NCBI GenBank assembly: GCA_010909165.1
Contig: VJWM01000182.1
Coordinates: forward strand, 62,001 to 126,000
Origin: Anthoceros angustus
Lineage: Eukaryota; Streptophyta; Anthocerotopsida; Anthocerotales; Anthocerotaceae
DNA length: 64,000 nt
Direction: 5' to 3'
The notes under the pieces are model-generated. The model was not told where the DNA came from. It worked only from the letters and a program-made list of their open reading frames with translations, and searched no databases. Positions 21,262 through 33,010 of the stretch are shown here, in pieces. Each line of letters starts with the position of its first letter. Within the stretch, counting starts at the first letter, position 1. The position numbers and the translations under genes were made by a program.

Positions 21262-23089
21262 CACTCCTCCTCACGGCTCGGCCGTGCTTGCTCCCAGCCT
21301 GTTCGGCCTTGAGTTGGCAGCGGCTACCCGGCCGTCTCCCTCCACGGTTCCGATCACGTCGATAGTGATCGGTCGACCTTCGCGCGGCTTCCGCTTCTCG
21401 CGCCGGTGAGCCTCGTGCGATGTTGGGCGGCGGGCCGCCTCGGCCGGTCGCGAGCCCTCTCCGCCTCGCTGCGCCTCCCCGCCGTGCGGAGATCTTGGCC
21501 CGTGCTTGGGCCTCCCTTTTGCCTCATGCTCCTGCAATTTGGAGGACCTTAGTCGGTCTTCTGAATATCGGACCTCGCGCTCCGCCTCCCGCGTTTCCCT
21601 TCCTCGATGCGGGGGACTTCCGCCTTCTTCCTTGCCTCTGGGCGCCTCCATGCTCACGGAGGAGCACCATGCGCCTCCTTGTTGCCTCCACCTCCACAGG
21701 TTTTCTCGGCCGTCCGTAGAGTCCCAGCATATCGTCCATGGCGGTGGCAGGACCCGCCGTGTCTCTTCCACAGGGCCAGTGAGGCCCCAAGTCCGTCGTG
21801 GGGCGGGCATCTCGGTCCGCCAAGGACCTCCATACCCCGAGCCGGAGTGAGTCGGTTGGGCTCTCGGACCTAATCGGGACCCTTGGGTCTGAGTCACGGT
21901 CGAGCCTCACCTTCTTTGGCCCTCTTGGCGCCAATTCCTTCCTCTTTCTCCAGGGCTCGGAGGGTGAGGGGTTCGAGGGGCCCTTTTGCCTCTCCCGGTC
22001 GGAGGCAGGACCCGGCTCGGTGGGGCTGCTGCAGTGGCCTCCGCTCCTTGGGCGGCGTCCCTTTCGCCCTTCGTCGCCTCCTCGGCTTCTTGCCACTCCG
22101 TTGGCGAGGCGACAGGCGCCGTCTGGGTCTGCGTTGGCGGGTGGCACCGTCTTCCGCCTCTTGGTCCCCGGCAGGTCGTCGGGGCTCGTGGTGTCGTGGC
22201 GGCTGGTGCATCGGGCTGGGCCGCCAACTCTCATCAGGGCCGCCTCCTCCTGTTGCTGCTCGGTGGGGGCACCGGGAGGAGGGAAGCGAGATGTCCTCCA
22301 CACTTCCCTCGGTGGCGAGGGAGTCCGCTCAGGGCGTATGGAGTCAGGATTCCCTCGATCGTCTTCCTCCGCCTCTTGCTCGGGGGGCCTCCACCTCTGC
22401 GCTCTTCCTTACGCCTCCGGTGGGCGGCGGCCCGCCGAGTCTCCTCTTCTCCCTCCTTGGGAGGTTCGCGTGCCCCATGAATTAAGAGCGGCGATAGCCC
22501 GGAGAGAGGCTTCTCACACCTCGGCTTGAGCTTCACGATTGATCTGGCGAAGATGATCCTTCCCGATCGCCTCCTTCCTCTCTGCGCATGCGGGAACACC
22601 GATGGGTGTCACCAAGGTGATCTACCTTGGTGAGCATGTTCGATGGACAATGATCACAGCCCTGCTCTCACCCTCATCCGGCAAGTCCGAGCATCAACCC
22701 GGTGTTGGTTGTTCGTTGCGTTCCTTTCGGCGCCTCTATCTTCCTCGGCCTTGAGAGGTTCGGGACTCGCCCCAATTTCCTCCGGGCGGTTGTACACGCC
22801 TCGGGACCTCCACGGTCCACCTCCTAGGGTCCTCTCGAAGGCTCTTAGACCGAACCTCCTTGTTGGCCGCTGCCAACATCTTCCGTACTCCGGACTAGGG
22901 CGGCAGTCGAAGGTCGAACTGACTGGAAGCGTCCGGTGCCATTCCTTGACCAGCTCCCCCGCCTCCTCCAGCCACGGCCCGAAGTCCGGGTAGCGCTTGG
23001 TGACGATGTTGCGTTCCACCAAGCTCCATGGCTCCCAAACCTCCGCCGCCTTCTTGGGTCCCATCTTCCCGCTCCTTCTGTCCCGCTGC
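21262..23089. repeat. GC-rich repeat block D, copy 1
   Basis: Strongly GC-rich, with many overlapping open frames on both strands that are composition artefacts. About 21,770-23,089 aligns with 31,570-33,010 through short identical runs broken by small indels (for example GGACCTAATCGGGACCCT and the AAGCTCCATGGCTCCC/AAGCGCCCATGGCTCCC pair). One minus frame (22,654-23,109) reads WSLVERNIVTKRYPDFGPWLEEAGELV and may be a true remnant, since it looks more protein-like than its surroundings. No pol domain is visible. Confidence 0.5.
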
Positions 23090-23800
23090 TGGAGTGTGAG
23101 GCTCCGCAATCGTCCGTTCCTTGGCCGCGGCGTCAGTTGCTTCCCTCGCGAAGTCGGCGGCCGGGAGGTGCACAGCGATCACAAAGACAACGCCCGGGTG
23201 TCGGCGAGCATGCGAAGATCTGAAGTTGCTTGGAAGAATGACCTCCTTGCCTCTCGCCGTCGGAAGTAGCGTCGGCGGAGGGTGGCTCTTTCTTTGTCCG
23301 TGGCGTCGAGGGAGCACACGCATGGCTTACTCTGCCACGCTTCCGCCTACTGCGGCCGCCCGCGCGATGCGGGCGTGAATACTGCTTATAACGGCCAGCG
23401 GCAATGCTACGGTCTGGCTGCGCATGCCGTCTTCCATTCGGGGCCGTCCGTGGCGCCGCTTCTAACTCACGCCCCAACTTCTAAATTACCTTCTTGGGCG
23501 TGCCCATTTTGACCGGTGGGGTCCGGACTTATCGTACTCCGGTGCGTGGTCCGGGGTCCCTTGAGTGTGAAAGTCGGGTTACCTACCGGGTCGGGTGCAC
23601 TCGAGCACAACCGTCCGAGTCTTGCGTCCGTCTTATTCCTCCTTTTTGCCTTATTTTACACTCCATACCTACGAAAAAAACCAACCGCTTATTTCCCAAC
23701 CCCAAGGGAGTTCGTCCATTAGGGGTCCCAGCGCCCGTGATAAGCTCCTCGCTGCTAAGCGGGGCCTACAATTGTGTTGTGTCGTTGTAGGCTGAGGATT
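23090..23800. repeat. LTR-like repeat family C, diverged copy
   Basis: Matches 44,180-44,840 and 46,085-46,780 in the same orientation: GTGAGGCTCC, TTGGAAGAATGACCTCC, the CGTCGGGAGTAG-like phrase and the CCTTATTTT ... CCTACNAAAAAAA stretch are shared. The right end runs into repeat family A (23,740 onward). Confidence 0.55.
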
Positions 23801-24010
23801 GGTGATTTTCTGAGCAAAGTGCAAGTAGAAGAGGAGAGTAGAGGCGCCTTGCTTGTTTAGAAGGTGAGAAGTTATGTCTTGCAGGTGGTCGTTTCCACAA
23901 GACTAGAGCCACACAAGTCTCATGGGACCCGAAACCCAACGTGCGGCTGACGGTGGATAAGTGTGGCCGCTAGAGGGGAAGCCTCCTCAGCCCGGGTTTT
24001 CCTCCGGCTT
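23740..24010 (+). repeat. LTR-like repeat family A, copy 2, right part
   Basis: Inverted match to about 2940-3250, including GGCGCC(C/T)TTGCTTGTTTAGAAGG-like and CAAGTCTCATGGGA stretches. Followed by a minus frame (24,018-24,251; VDFVQGGRENIQLGWVYGQP) that looks protein-like but is unrecognised. Confidence 0.5.
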
Positions 24011-24620
24011 TCAGGCGTCACGTGATCGATTCGCATTCTGGTGCAGGGCCGCCCACGATTGATGGAGGTTGATGTAGCACTCTCAATCGCTCCAAATTGT
24101 AGGCCATCGGCTGACCATACACCCATCCCAATTGGATGTTCTCTCTTCCGCCTTGCACAAAATCCACCGAGGCACAATACATCGCGGGATTGAGTTGCCT
24201 GAAACTGTGTAGGAGCATCTCAAAATCTCCTCCTCCGGCGCGCGGCCTCACGCTCTGCCTTCTTCACCCTTCCTCCTCTTGAAGTCGGGCCTTACGGGCG
24301 GCCTTCCCCTTGCCTTTAGCAACTCGAGTCATGGCGCCTCTCGGCTCCAAAGGGTCATAGGGAGAGGAAGTGCTCCCCAATTCGCAGCAATTCTCGGAGC
24401 TTCACCCTGTTCTCACCCTCCTTGTTGGCGACCAAAACCCTAGCCAGCCAATGGCAGGTTAGTCTTGGCGGCACTTCCCAGCTGTTGCTAATTTCCTCGA
24501 GAGTCCTCCTTCCAGGGCAAGGCTAGTGCTCGCGATGCCTCTCCTTGTGTCTTCACTCCATAATCGCGTCGTTACAGGCGCTCCAGCTCGGTGCCTTTCC
24601 TCCTAGCGTTGGCGGCTGCA
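24011..24620. other. Unassigned region between repeats A and B
   Basis: Holds the 77-codon minus frame 24,018-24,251 and otherwise no credible gene. The segment around 23,930-24,010 has a weak parallel at 28,110-28,180 (a VATLINRQP / AATLIHRQP minus reading), suggesting that blocks at 24 and 28 kb derive from one element family. Confidence 0.35.
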
Positions 24621-25215
24621 TCCAGCACTCACGCGGTCTCAAGCTTCTTCACGCTCCAAGGTCCTTGGCGCCTTTCTCTTGCGCTTCTTCCCCTTCTGGC
24701 CCCGAGCTCAGTCCGCAGCTAGGGCTCCTCCTTGCTTCCAGCGTGCGCCTTGCTCCCTTTTGCGCTCAATTCAGCCGCGGTGGCGATGGAGATGGCAGCT
24801 TCCCTTACCTCTCTGTTTCTTCTTCTCCTTACGCTCTAGCCTCAGTCCCCTGTGAAGTGAAGACGCCTCAGTTCGAAGAGAGAGTTGGCGCTGCCTAAAC
24901 TGCACTTTGCCCTCCTTGGATTGCTGCCACCTGGAGACCTCTCAACCCTAGATTTGATTTACCATCCTAAAATACCTAGCCCTGCCTAAGTTGCCTATTT
25001 CCCTGTCCTATTTTCAGCCCCTAATTAATTACCTTCTAATTAATCCTATTTATTTATTCCCCTATTGGTGGGCATATATAGTGGATATACCCCTATCCTA
25101 ACTTCTCTTTTAAGCCGAGACGTCGTCAGCCTACCGCGGTAGTCTGCCCTCTCCCTCCACCGCCCTGTCTCCTTCCCCAGGGGGTATGTCGCCGGACCCC
25201 CCGGCTCTTCCATCC
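24620..25215 (-). repeat. LTR-like repeat family B, copy 2, with an E fragment
   Basis: About 24,620-25,115 is the inverted partner of 17,385-17,960. 25,130-25,215 carries CCTACCGCGGTAGTCTG and a stretch matching 4690-4745 of E1 (GGGGG-ATGTCGC-GG and CTTCCATCCTCAGC). The order (E sequence then B) on the minus strand fits a 3' LTR of an E-type element whose body is lost, replaced at 25,255 by a Copia fragment. Confidence 0.5.
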
Positions 25216-25254
25216 TCAGCGGAAAAGCTTCGACATGTTTCATCCCAATCGTTT

Positions 25255-27165
25255 TTAGCCAAAAAAAATCGGATCCGTTCCTCCACCGGCTTGTTTGGGC
25301 TGGTTGCCCAAACTTTTGCGTTCCACATTGTAGGACATGGGCATGTCTAGAGGGTCCATAACTGCTAGAGGCATATAATGTGCCATGTGTGCAAGGCTGG
25401 CACGTACATTGTCTAAAGCAGCAATGAATCGGGATACCATACTATCTCCTGGTTCATAACGTGGATCAAGCCAGGCTGAACGAGGGTGATGAATTCGAGA
25501 GGAACGTCGCAGGACTGGAGGAACATCTCCCTCTTCAGTCAAAGGCTGGTGGAACTCAAGCTATATGGGCTCATGTGCTGCGTCCAATATATCTCCTTCA
25601 CCATGGTCATCAAGTTCGTGATGCTGAGGTTCAGGTTGAGGTAGATTATGATCAAGGTCTCCTGCCTAATCACCTACAGCAAGTGTGGGAGCAGGAGGAT
25701 CCATAGCAATGGCTAGTAGTAAAGGTATATCATCATTCGACTCATAAGTGGACTGCTGGAAATTAGTGTCAGCATCAGAATCCTCATCATGTGAAATTGA
25801 TACGGGTGTGTGCCCCTATATTATTGCTAATGGCGGGAGTTTGTGGCTGGTTACAGAGCAAAGGTGTGAGTGCAGGATAAAGGTCTCATTGAAGCTTACG
25901 CTCCTGGCAATAGTCAACTGCCCGGTGGAGGGGTTATAGAGTTTATATCCTTTCACCGAGTCTGAATATCCAACAAACACGTACTTGCTTGATCTGTAGT
26001 CCATTTTCCGCCGTTTATCAGCAGGAATGTATGCATACGCTCCAGCACAAAAGGGTCCCGTCCACCTCTGGAAGGGTGTAATATCATACAATGGCTTTAG
26101 TGGTAATCTGTTGGTGATGTAGTTTACAAAATCGACTGCTTCTGCCTAGTAGGCTTGAGTAAGTCCAGCCAGTACTAAAGTTGCCCTGGTTCTTTACTGC
26201 AGAGTCCTATTGTAACATTCTGCATAAGGGTTCTGAGGTGGATGATAAGGTACCATCAACTGATGTATGATCCCTTTTCATTTATAGAAGTCTGAGAACT
26301 CGGTGCTAAGATATTCCTGGGCATTGTCACTACGTAGGCGTTTAATCACATGGCCAGTTTGTGCTTCCGCCATAGCAATGTACTCTTGAAACTTGGCAAA
26401 AGTCTGTTGGCATTCGACTATGAAGAAAATAAAGTTGGCAGTAGTGGCTTCATTTATCTCCGAAGGATAGGTAATAGATCGCTCCACCAAAAGAATATGT
26501 GGACATAGGTCCGCATATATAAGTGTGTACAACTTCCAATAAGGCTGTAGCTTGAGTTGGTGAAGGATCATTATATGGCTTTTGTGTGAGCTTGCCATAC
26601 TGGCAACTTTCGAAGAACAGGGTATCATCAAATTGAAAAGTAAGCCTGTCCTTATACATGTCCCTATTCTTAGTGATGTACTTGATAAAGGCTAAAATTG
26701 GATGACAAAGTCTGCAATGCCATGAGAAGGTCTTATTTATGCCGGGTTGTGCATCTGCTACATACGTTTGCTGTTCAGGTGATTGGACTTGTTATGAGAT
26801 CTTCAGACTGTACAGATCATGGTAGGGAACCCCCTCTGCCAACACAAGTGAGGGCTCTTCTTGCGGGGTGAGAACACGGATGATGGTTTAAAAACAACTT
26901 GAAGATCATGGTCAATTGTCAACTTTCGCATAGATAGCAGATTCTTTCTCATCTTAGGGACGTATAGAACGCCTTTCAAGGTAATCTAATGTCCATGATG
27001 AAGCACAAGTTTTATATCACCAATCCCTAGGATAGCGAGGCCACTATCATCTCCTAATAACACAAATTAACTTGTGGCAAGTGTTGCATAAGTGAGGAAC
27101 ATGTCTCGAGATTGATAGATATGATTAGTTGCCCCGGAATCAAGGAACCATGTATGTCACAAGAT
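25255..27165 (-). mobile_element. Copia fragment: protease and integrase only
   Basis: On the minus strand: WFLDSGATNHIYQS (aspartic protease motif, about 27,105-27,165), a degenerate HCRLCHP finger with SCQYGKLTQKPY (near 26,570-26,720), integrase core with DLCPHILL, AEAQTGHVIKRLRSDNAQEY (about 26,290-26,520), the AYAYIPADKRRKMDYRSSKY C-terminal domain (26,040-25,960) and the linker ending RRSSRIHHPRSAWLDPRYEP (25,542-25,255). Neither gag upstream nor RT downstream is present. It belongs to a Copia lineage distinct from the 12.5-17.4 kb element. Confidence 0.85.
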
Positions 27166-28079
27166 TGGTAAGTAATAGGCGCGACTTACCACGCCCGGTG
27201 CGCATAAGATGCTGTCCGTGTCATTGTAGGTAAGGAAATTCGGTCCGCTCCCAAGAGAATTGATAGACTCCAAGTACATGTTTCAATCAAGTTACTCACC
27301 TACGTAGTACGCGGGTTTGAAAATTCAACGCGCGTTCGTGAAACTCAACTACGTAACGCGTTAAGTCACATCTATCGTTCGCGTCCGTGTACTAAAGTTT
27401 AATCCACTCGTCCCTCGGTGAATGCTCTAATTCGCGCCGCTCCGTTATCGCATAAAATGGTCTTAAGTAATAAACGTTCTCCTAAGGACCCAGTCGTTAA
27501 GGCCCTCTTCCGTCCAAAGACTCTCTGGTCTCAAAGGTTCCTCGGCTACCGCGTTCGGCCCTCCGGGTCAGGCGGGTCATTTCCTTTCCCACAGGTCAAG
27601 ATGCCACCAGCACCGTTAGGCGTCTGGGTCGTCAGCTGTGACCTTGACTCGCCTCTCCGGAGTGCCGTTACCCTTTCGATGGCTCTCAGTGACTTCCGTG
27701 CTGACCTTACGTACCGGCGGAAGCGTACACAAGGGCCCGTAAGAAGGCCAGCGTTGTCGCGACATCAACACCAAGAGAAAGATACTTTACTAGAGTAGCC
27801 TCAAATTGCAGCTCATAATATTTACACCACCCATGTGGTTTAGAGGCGACTCCTTTAATGACACATCCCAATTTGCATACTAAGCCCAAGGTCGGCGTGC
27901 TTTATTACATTTCTATTTTTGAGCTGATGTCACCATGCCCTAACCGACCAGCCTACTATTTCCTTTAATCTGCCCCATCTGTACGCTGGCTTGGTGGTGG
28001 TTGCCTGGAGTACCCCTTGCCCGCCTACAACAAGGGCCTGGCCCTAGCCCCGACAAATCGCTGAGGCCCTTAATCGATG
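27166..28079. other. Unassigned region
   Basis: Sequence upstream of the Copia protease is not gag. 27,280-27,420 is rich in ACGCG/CGCG words; frames at 27,418-27,798 (plus) lack any recognisable motif. Nothing further can be supported. Confidence 0.4.
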
Positions 28080-28343
28080 ATCCCGCGAGGCGGGCTCCCT
28101 ACCTCTCCCCGAGGGACTCGCCATGCCGCCATTTCTGGCTGGCGGTTTATCAACGTGGCCACCACTAAATCCTCCTCCCTCCTCTTATCTCTTACATCAT
28201 GCGCCCTTGTTGTTCGGGCCCTCCAAGAGATGGTTGGTCTCATTTGGGTGATTGGTGGCTCCTCCGCTCCTGAGATTTGGACCGAGGTCGGTCTCGGCTT
28301 CCGGGAGTCCAGGGACACCAGAGTCCCCAGGTCTTCCCTCTCG

Positions 28344-28455
28344 GTCAGGACCTCGGGATCCGGGTCTTCTTCACGGAGTCAGGACCTGTGGTCCGAGGTC
28401 GTCTTCTTCTCTAGAAGGTCAGGACCTCGGGGTCCGGGACTACTTCTGAGATCAG
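28344..28455 (+). repeat. Short tandem repeat (GTCAGGACCT units)
   Basis: Three units beginning GTCAGGACCT at 28,344, 28,378 and 28,418, each followed by a GGTCCGGG- or GTCCGAGG-like word and a CTTCTTC run; a related GGACCTCGAG phrase follows near 28,510. Confidence 0.65.
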
Positions 28456-29599
28456 ATGTACGGTCTTCCTGGCGCTCGAACACGAGGTCATCTCGTCACT
28501 GGAAGTGCTGGACCTCGAGTCGGACTTTCTTCAGAGGCCGGACCTCAAAGGGTGGGGCCGGATTAGATCCCTGACTCCAAAGTCGGGACTTTGTGGAACT
28601 CCAGCAGCTGGTTCCGCCCTCATTTGGGAGCTTGCATCAAGGGCTCACCCTTGAGCCCCTCCCGTGGTTCTCCCGGTTTTCACAGTTTGTGCCCTTCTAC
28701 GGCCTCCCTGGGGAACTCCTCCCTTTCCTTGGTGCAGAGTGCAGTGCTGTCAAGGCTGTGAGCCACTTCCCTGCGTCCTGCCTCCTCAGGCCTGCTCCCC
28801 CTCGCCCGCTTCTTTAGCATGGGTAAGTCAAGCAGGCGCTCCCCAAGGTCCCAAGTGGGCGTAGTGCTGTCCCGGGCCTTCCTCCTCGCTCTCCTCCTTC
28901 CGACCTGCCAAAATGCAGATTCCGCACCCTGCCGAGGGGGTGAAACGCCCGGGAACCTCAGGAGCCTGTGAGGAGCCTGTGTGGTAGTAGGCAAGAGAGT
29001 CAGATCGACTTCGGTGGAATTGCCTCCTCCATATGGGCCCGGAGCACACCGTCTCCCTCCTCCCGAGAGAGATGCTCCCGGCGGTGGGCGTGTTGTAAAA
29101 CTGGCGGCCATCTCCGTCGCGGGCTGCCAGTCGTGGCAACCGAGCCGGCGAGACTCCTCTGATGCCGCCGCCAAGGCGGCCTCAAACACCTCTTGCGTGC
29201 TCTGGCTGGCACCTTTCGGCGATGCTCTCCTCACTCCCTTAATCGTTGTAGCTCCACAGCTTTGCTGCAGCCGCCATTGAGCTCCCCCAGCCTCTTTGCC
29301 CCCGCAGCCGGACAAGCAGCCTACACTCCTCCTCCAAGCACTCTCGTCCCTCCGCTCATCATCCTTGCAGGTCCGCCCACTCCCTTCTCAGGCGGGCGGT
29401 GATTCCTTCCTACCCGGCCCCAGCTTCCTCCACGGCTCCTTCTTTGCCTCCGGCGACATCCAACCTCGACTGGCCGCTTATTCTCCTCCGCCTTGCCGGG
29501 TCGGAGGTTTATATCTCCGTCGAAGTCTTGGACCTCTCTCTGGGTGAGAACCCCTGCTCTGGCGCCTTGGAGTTGCGTACCTAAGGTATTCCAAGCCGC

Positions 29600-31570
29600 C
29601 TCCAGCCTCCCTGCCGCCTTCTACCTCCCCTGCAATGCACTCTCGAGGTCCCCATTTCCCCGGGTGCCGACCTCTGGGCCTCCTCCCTCACGGCTCGGGA
29701 CCAGCTGCTTGCTCTGGCCTGCCACTGCTCGGGCCTTCAGTTGACGCGGCTACAAGCACTTAAATGGCTCCCTCCACCGTTCCGATCACGCTGACAGTGA
29801 TCCCGGCCGACCTTCGCTGCTGGGTTTCCGGCTCATTTCAAATTGATCCTTCGGCTGCAGTCCTCATTTGATGCGATGCTGGGGCTGCCGGTGGGCCGCC
29901 ACCAAATGAGCCCTCTCCGCCTCCTTTTGCGCCTCCCCCCTTCGTCTCAGAGATTCTTGGCCCAGGTCAGCCTCCTCAAGGCCGCCTCCTACTTTGCCTG
30001 GTGCTCACACCACCGGAGGACCTTGGTCCGGCTTTTCCCGAACCGCTCCGGACCTCGCGCTTTCCCAGCCTCCACGCCGCTTCCAGCCTTCCTCGAGCGC
30101 AATGCCGAGGACGCCCAGCTCAAACGGCAGGGCGTGGCGTGAAGGGAGGCGGAGGAGGGCCAGGCGCCTATCTCGGCCAAGTCTTGGATTCTCCTGCTGA
30201 GAATCCTGCAGTGGTTGTCTCCGACGCATTCTTGAGTTGCACGCGGGTGTCCTAGGCTGCCTTCCAGCTCACGCATCTCTGCTTCCCTCGCACGGTGCAC
30301 CCCTGAGGTCCCCTGGCTCGGGTGCTGGCCTCCATTTCTTCTTCCACGGCTACTTGCCTGCTTGTCTACCGCCACTTGTCTCTCATTTCTCTCGTGTTAA
30401 CGTCATGATTACCGCCCGCCTGCCTCTCTCCACCCGCCCGATCACGCCGGTAGTCGATGCGACCGTCACCGCCATGGCTTCCGCCTCAAAGGCTTTCTCT
30501 TTCACTGCCTCGCCTCGAAGGTTTGGTGTTGGTCTAGCTGAGCCGCCTGCCACAAAGTCGGCGGTCCGTGACCGCCTCCACGCCTCGCCTACGACCTCCT
30601 CCTCCGCCTCCTCCTCACGCCCGCCTCCGCTTGTGCAGGTCTTTTAGCTCCGTGTTTACCACAGACGCCTAGCCGCTCGCATGTACGGTGATGATCTTGG
30701 TCCGCTTCCCGACCGCCGGACCTGCGCGCCTCCGCCTCCACTTGTTTCCGCTTCTTCCTCGATGCGTGCCGAGGACGCCTCACGCAAGAAAAGCGGAGGG
30801 GCGTAAGCTAAGGAAGGCGGTGAGGAGGGGCCGAGGCGCTCTATCTCCTCGGCTCAAAGTTCTTGGATTCTCCTGCTGAGAATCCGTGTTGCTCCGCATC
30901 TTGAGTTCTGCGACTCGAAGTTGCACTCCGTGCGCCTTCCGACTCCTGCGCCCAGCTCCTCTGCCTCTGCAAACTGCACCACGAGGTCCCTATTTCCCTG
31001 GTCAGGCCTCCATTTCTTCTTCACGGCTCGCCCGCTTGCTCGCCACTTATTCGGCCTTCGTTAGCAGCGACTACCCCGCCGTCTCTCCACCGATTCGCCT
31101 CCGATCACGGTGGCCAGTCGATGCGACCTTCGCCACCGCGGCTTCGCCTCCGCTTTCACACGAGCCTCTCGGGCTTGGTGTTTATCCTGCCGAGCCGCCT
31201 CGGCCGGGGTCGCTGAGCGTTCTCGCGCCTCGACCCTCCTCCGCCTCCTCCTTCGCTCCCTCCGCTTGCGAGGAGGTCTTAGCCGTGTTTGGGCCTCCTG
31301 CAACTTCGGTGTTCTTGGCGAAGGATCTTGGTCCGGTCTGCTTGGGCAACCGGACCTCCAGCTCCGCCTCGGCGTTTTCCCTCCTCGATTGGGCGAGGGA
31401 CTCCTCGCCGCCTCCTCGGCGCCTCTACACCGCCCTTGAAGTTCCACCATCCTCCGTCGGGTGGCTCTCCACTTCTTGGTCTTCTCCGCTGTTCCACAGA
31501 GACCCCATACCGTCCATGACGGTAGCTAAACTTCGCCAGCGTTCTTCCACGGCCGCCAGGAGATGCCTGT
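29600..31570 (+). repeat. About 0.67-kb tandem repeats within block D
   Basis: Three units share the order: CGAGGTCCC(C)ATTTCCC or GAGGTCCC phrase, (T)CTTC(TT)CACGGCT, CCGATCACG..GGCCAGTCGATGCGACC-like, CCGAGCCGCCT, then CCGAGGACGCC and CTTGGATTCTCCTGCTGAGAATCC. The last phrase occurs at 30,183 and 30,862 (679 bp apart); the GATCACG phrase near 29,786, 30,440 and 31,103. Block D copy 1 has a single unit near 21,240-21,500. Confidence 0.65.
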
Positions 31571-33010
31571 AAAGTTCGTTGTGTGGCGGGCATCTCTTGG
31601 TCCGCCAAGGATCGCCATCTCAGATCGGGAGGCCGAGTCGGGATGGGCTCCGGACCTAATCGGGACCCTCGTGTCCCGAAAGTGCTGTCAGTCGGGCCTC
31701 GGCTCGCCTTGGCCCTCTTGGCCGCTAACTCCTTCTGCGCCTCCTCACGGGGGGAGGTGGTGAAGGGGTCAGGTGGCCAGTTTGCCTCTCCCGGTCGGGG
31801 CGGGCCAGACTCCGGGTGAGGCTGCGCCCGGTGGCCTCCTGCTCCTTGGCGTCCTCCGTAGATGCCTCCTCTTCTTGCCACTCGGGTTGGCGAGAGGCAA
31901 GGGCAGGCGGCCCATGCAGGTCTTATTGGAGTGCGCGTCGCTACTTCCGCTTGACTCGGCAGTCGGTAGGACTGTGTTATCGTCATGGTGTGGCCTGCTG
32001 CCGAGGCTGAGCCGCCGTAACTCCGTCTGATGGTACGCCTCCTCCTGCCTTTACGCCCTGGGGGCACTAGGAGGAGAGAGGCGGGGATGTCCTCCCACAC
32101 TTCCCTTAGGCGGCGAGGGGGCCGCCCGCATTTATGCGGAGTCTCAGGAATCCTCCTAGTCGCCCTCCGCTCGACCCTCTTTTGTTCGGGATCGGCTGGC
32201 CGCTTCCGCACTCTTCCTTCCGCTCCTCGGTGGCCCGGCCAGTCTTCCGGGAGGGCCTGCCTTCCTCTGCCCTCCTTCGGGTTCGGCGTGCCTCACACAT
32301 AGAATCAAAAAGCGGCGAGTAACGCCTGGACGGGTAGGCGGCTTCTGCAATCTCGGCTACCATAGCCTGATTGACCCGGCTTAAGATTATTATTCTTCGC
32401 CTCAGCCCACAAGGCGTTCCCTTACGGCTCAGAGTCGTGGAGGAACACCCAGCAAATTGTCTCCATGGTGGTCCACCCAATATGTTCAGCATGTTCGATG
32501 GACGATAATCTTACCGCCACCTTGACTGCACCCTCCCGGCCCAAGAGAGGTCCCAGAGCATCGCCCACCGTTGCCAGATCACGTCCCCTCGGCCAGCAAA
32601 AGGCCGCCCCGGCCGCTTCCACCTTCCCTCTCACAACTCGTGGGTTCCGTACTACCTCTCCCACTTCCTCCTCACTGGCGGTTGTAAATCGCCCTCCCGT
32701 GACCACTCCACGTCTCACCTCCTAGGGTCCTCCGCACAGTTCTCGATCGGACCTCCCTTGTTGTTGTCATCACACATCTTCCGGGAGATACTCCTGACTA
32801 GTGACGTTAGCCGAAGGTCGGGCAATCCAGACGGCCCTGGAAAATGTCCGTGTGCCATTCCTCCACCTGGCTCCTTTTGCCTCCTCCAGCTAATGGCCCG
32901 AAGTCCGGTAGCGCAGTGACGATGTTGCGCTTCCACCAAGCGCCCATGGCTCCCACACCCGCCGCTTTCTCTTGGGTCCCATCCCCACACCCTTCCTCGC
33001 TCCATCAGGC

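Larger units (their letters stand above)
28080..33010. repeat. GC-rich repeat block D, copy 2 (expanded)
   Basis: The long GC-rich, CCGCCTCC-rich block. 31,570-33,010 corresponds to 21,770-23,089. The left part is enlarged by a 0.67-kb tandem repeat (29,600-31,570). Overlapping frames on both strands (for example 31,279-32,211 minus, 310 codons; 28,680-29,315 minus, 211 codons) are Arg/Gly/Pro-rich and have no domain, so I do not call them genes. The minus reading near 28,170 (VATLINRQP) echoes 23,960. Confidence 0.5.

Noticed and set aside
21524-22529. Long overlapping frames (259 and 243 codons on opposite strands) in block D
   Set aside because: GC-rich DNA gives stop-poor frames in most phases; Arg/Gly/Pro-rich with no domain, and the related copy at 31.6-32.5 kb does not keep the same frame.
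31279-32211. 310-codon minus frame, the longest in the window
   Set aside because: Same composition artefact; it crosses a tandem-repeat boundary and the homologous stretch at 21.5-22.3 kb is read in pieces with different frames.
28080-33010. A Ty3/Gypsy element in the GC-rich block
   Set aside because: No RT, RNase H, integrase or chromodomain motif in any frame; only repeat homology is visible.
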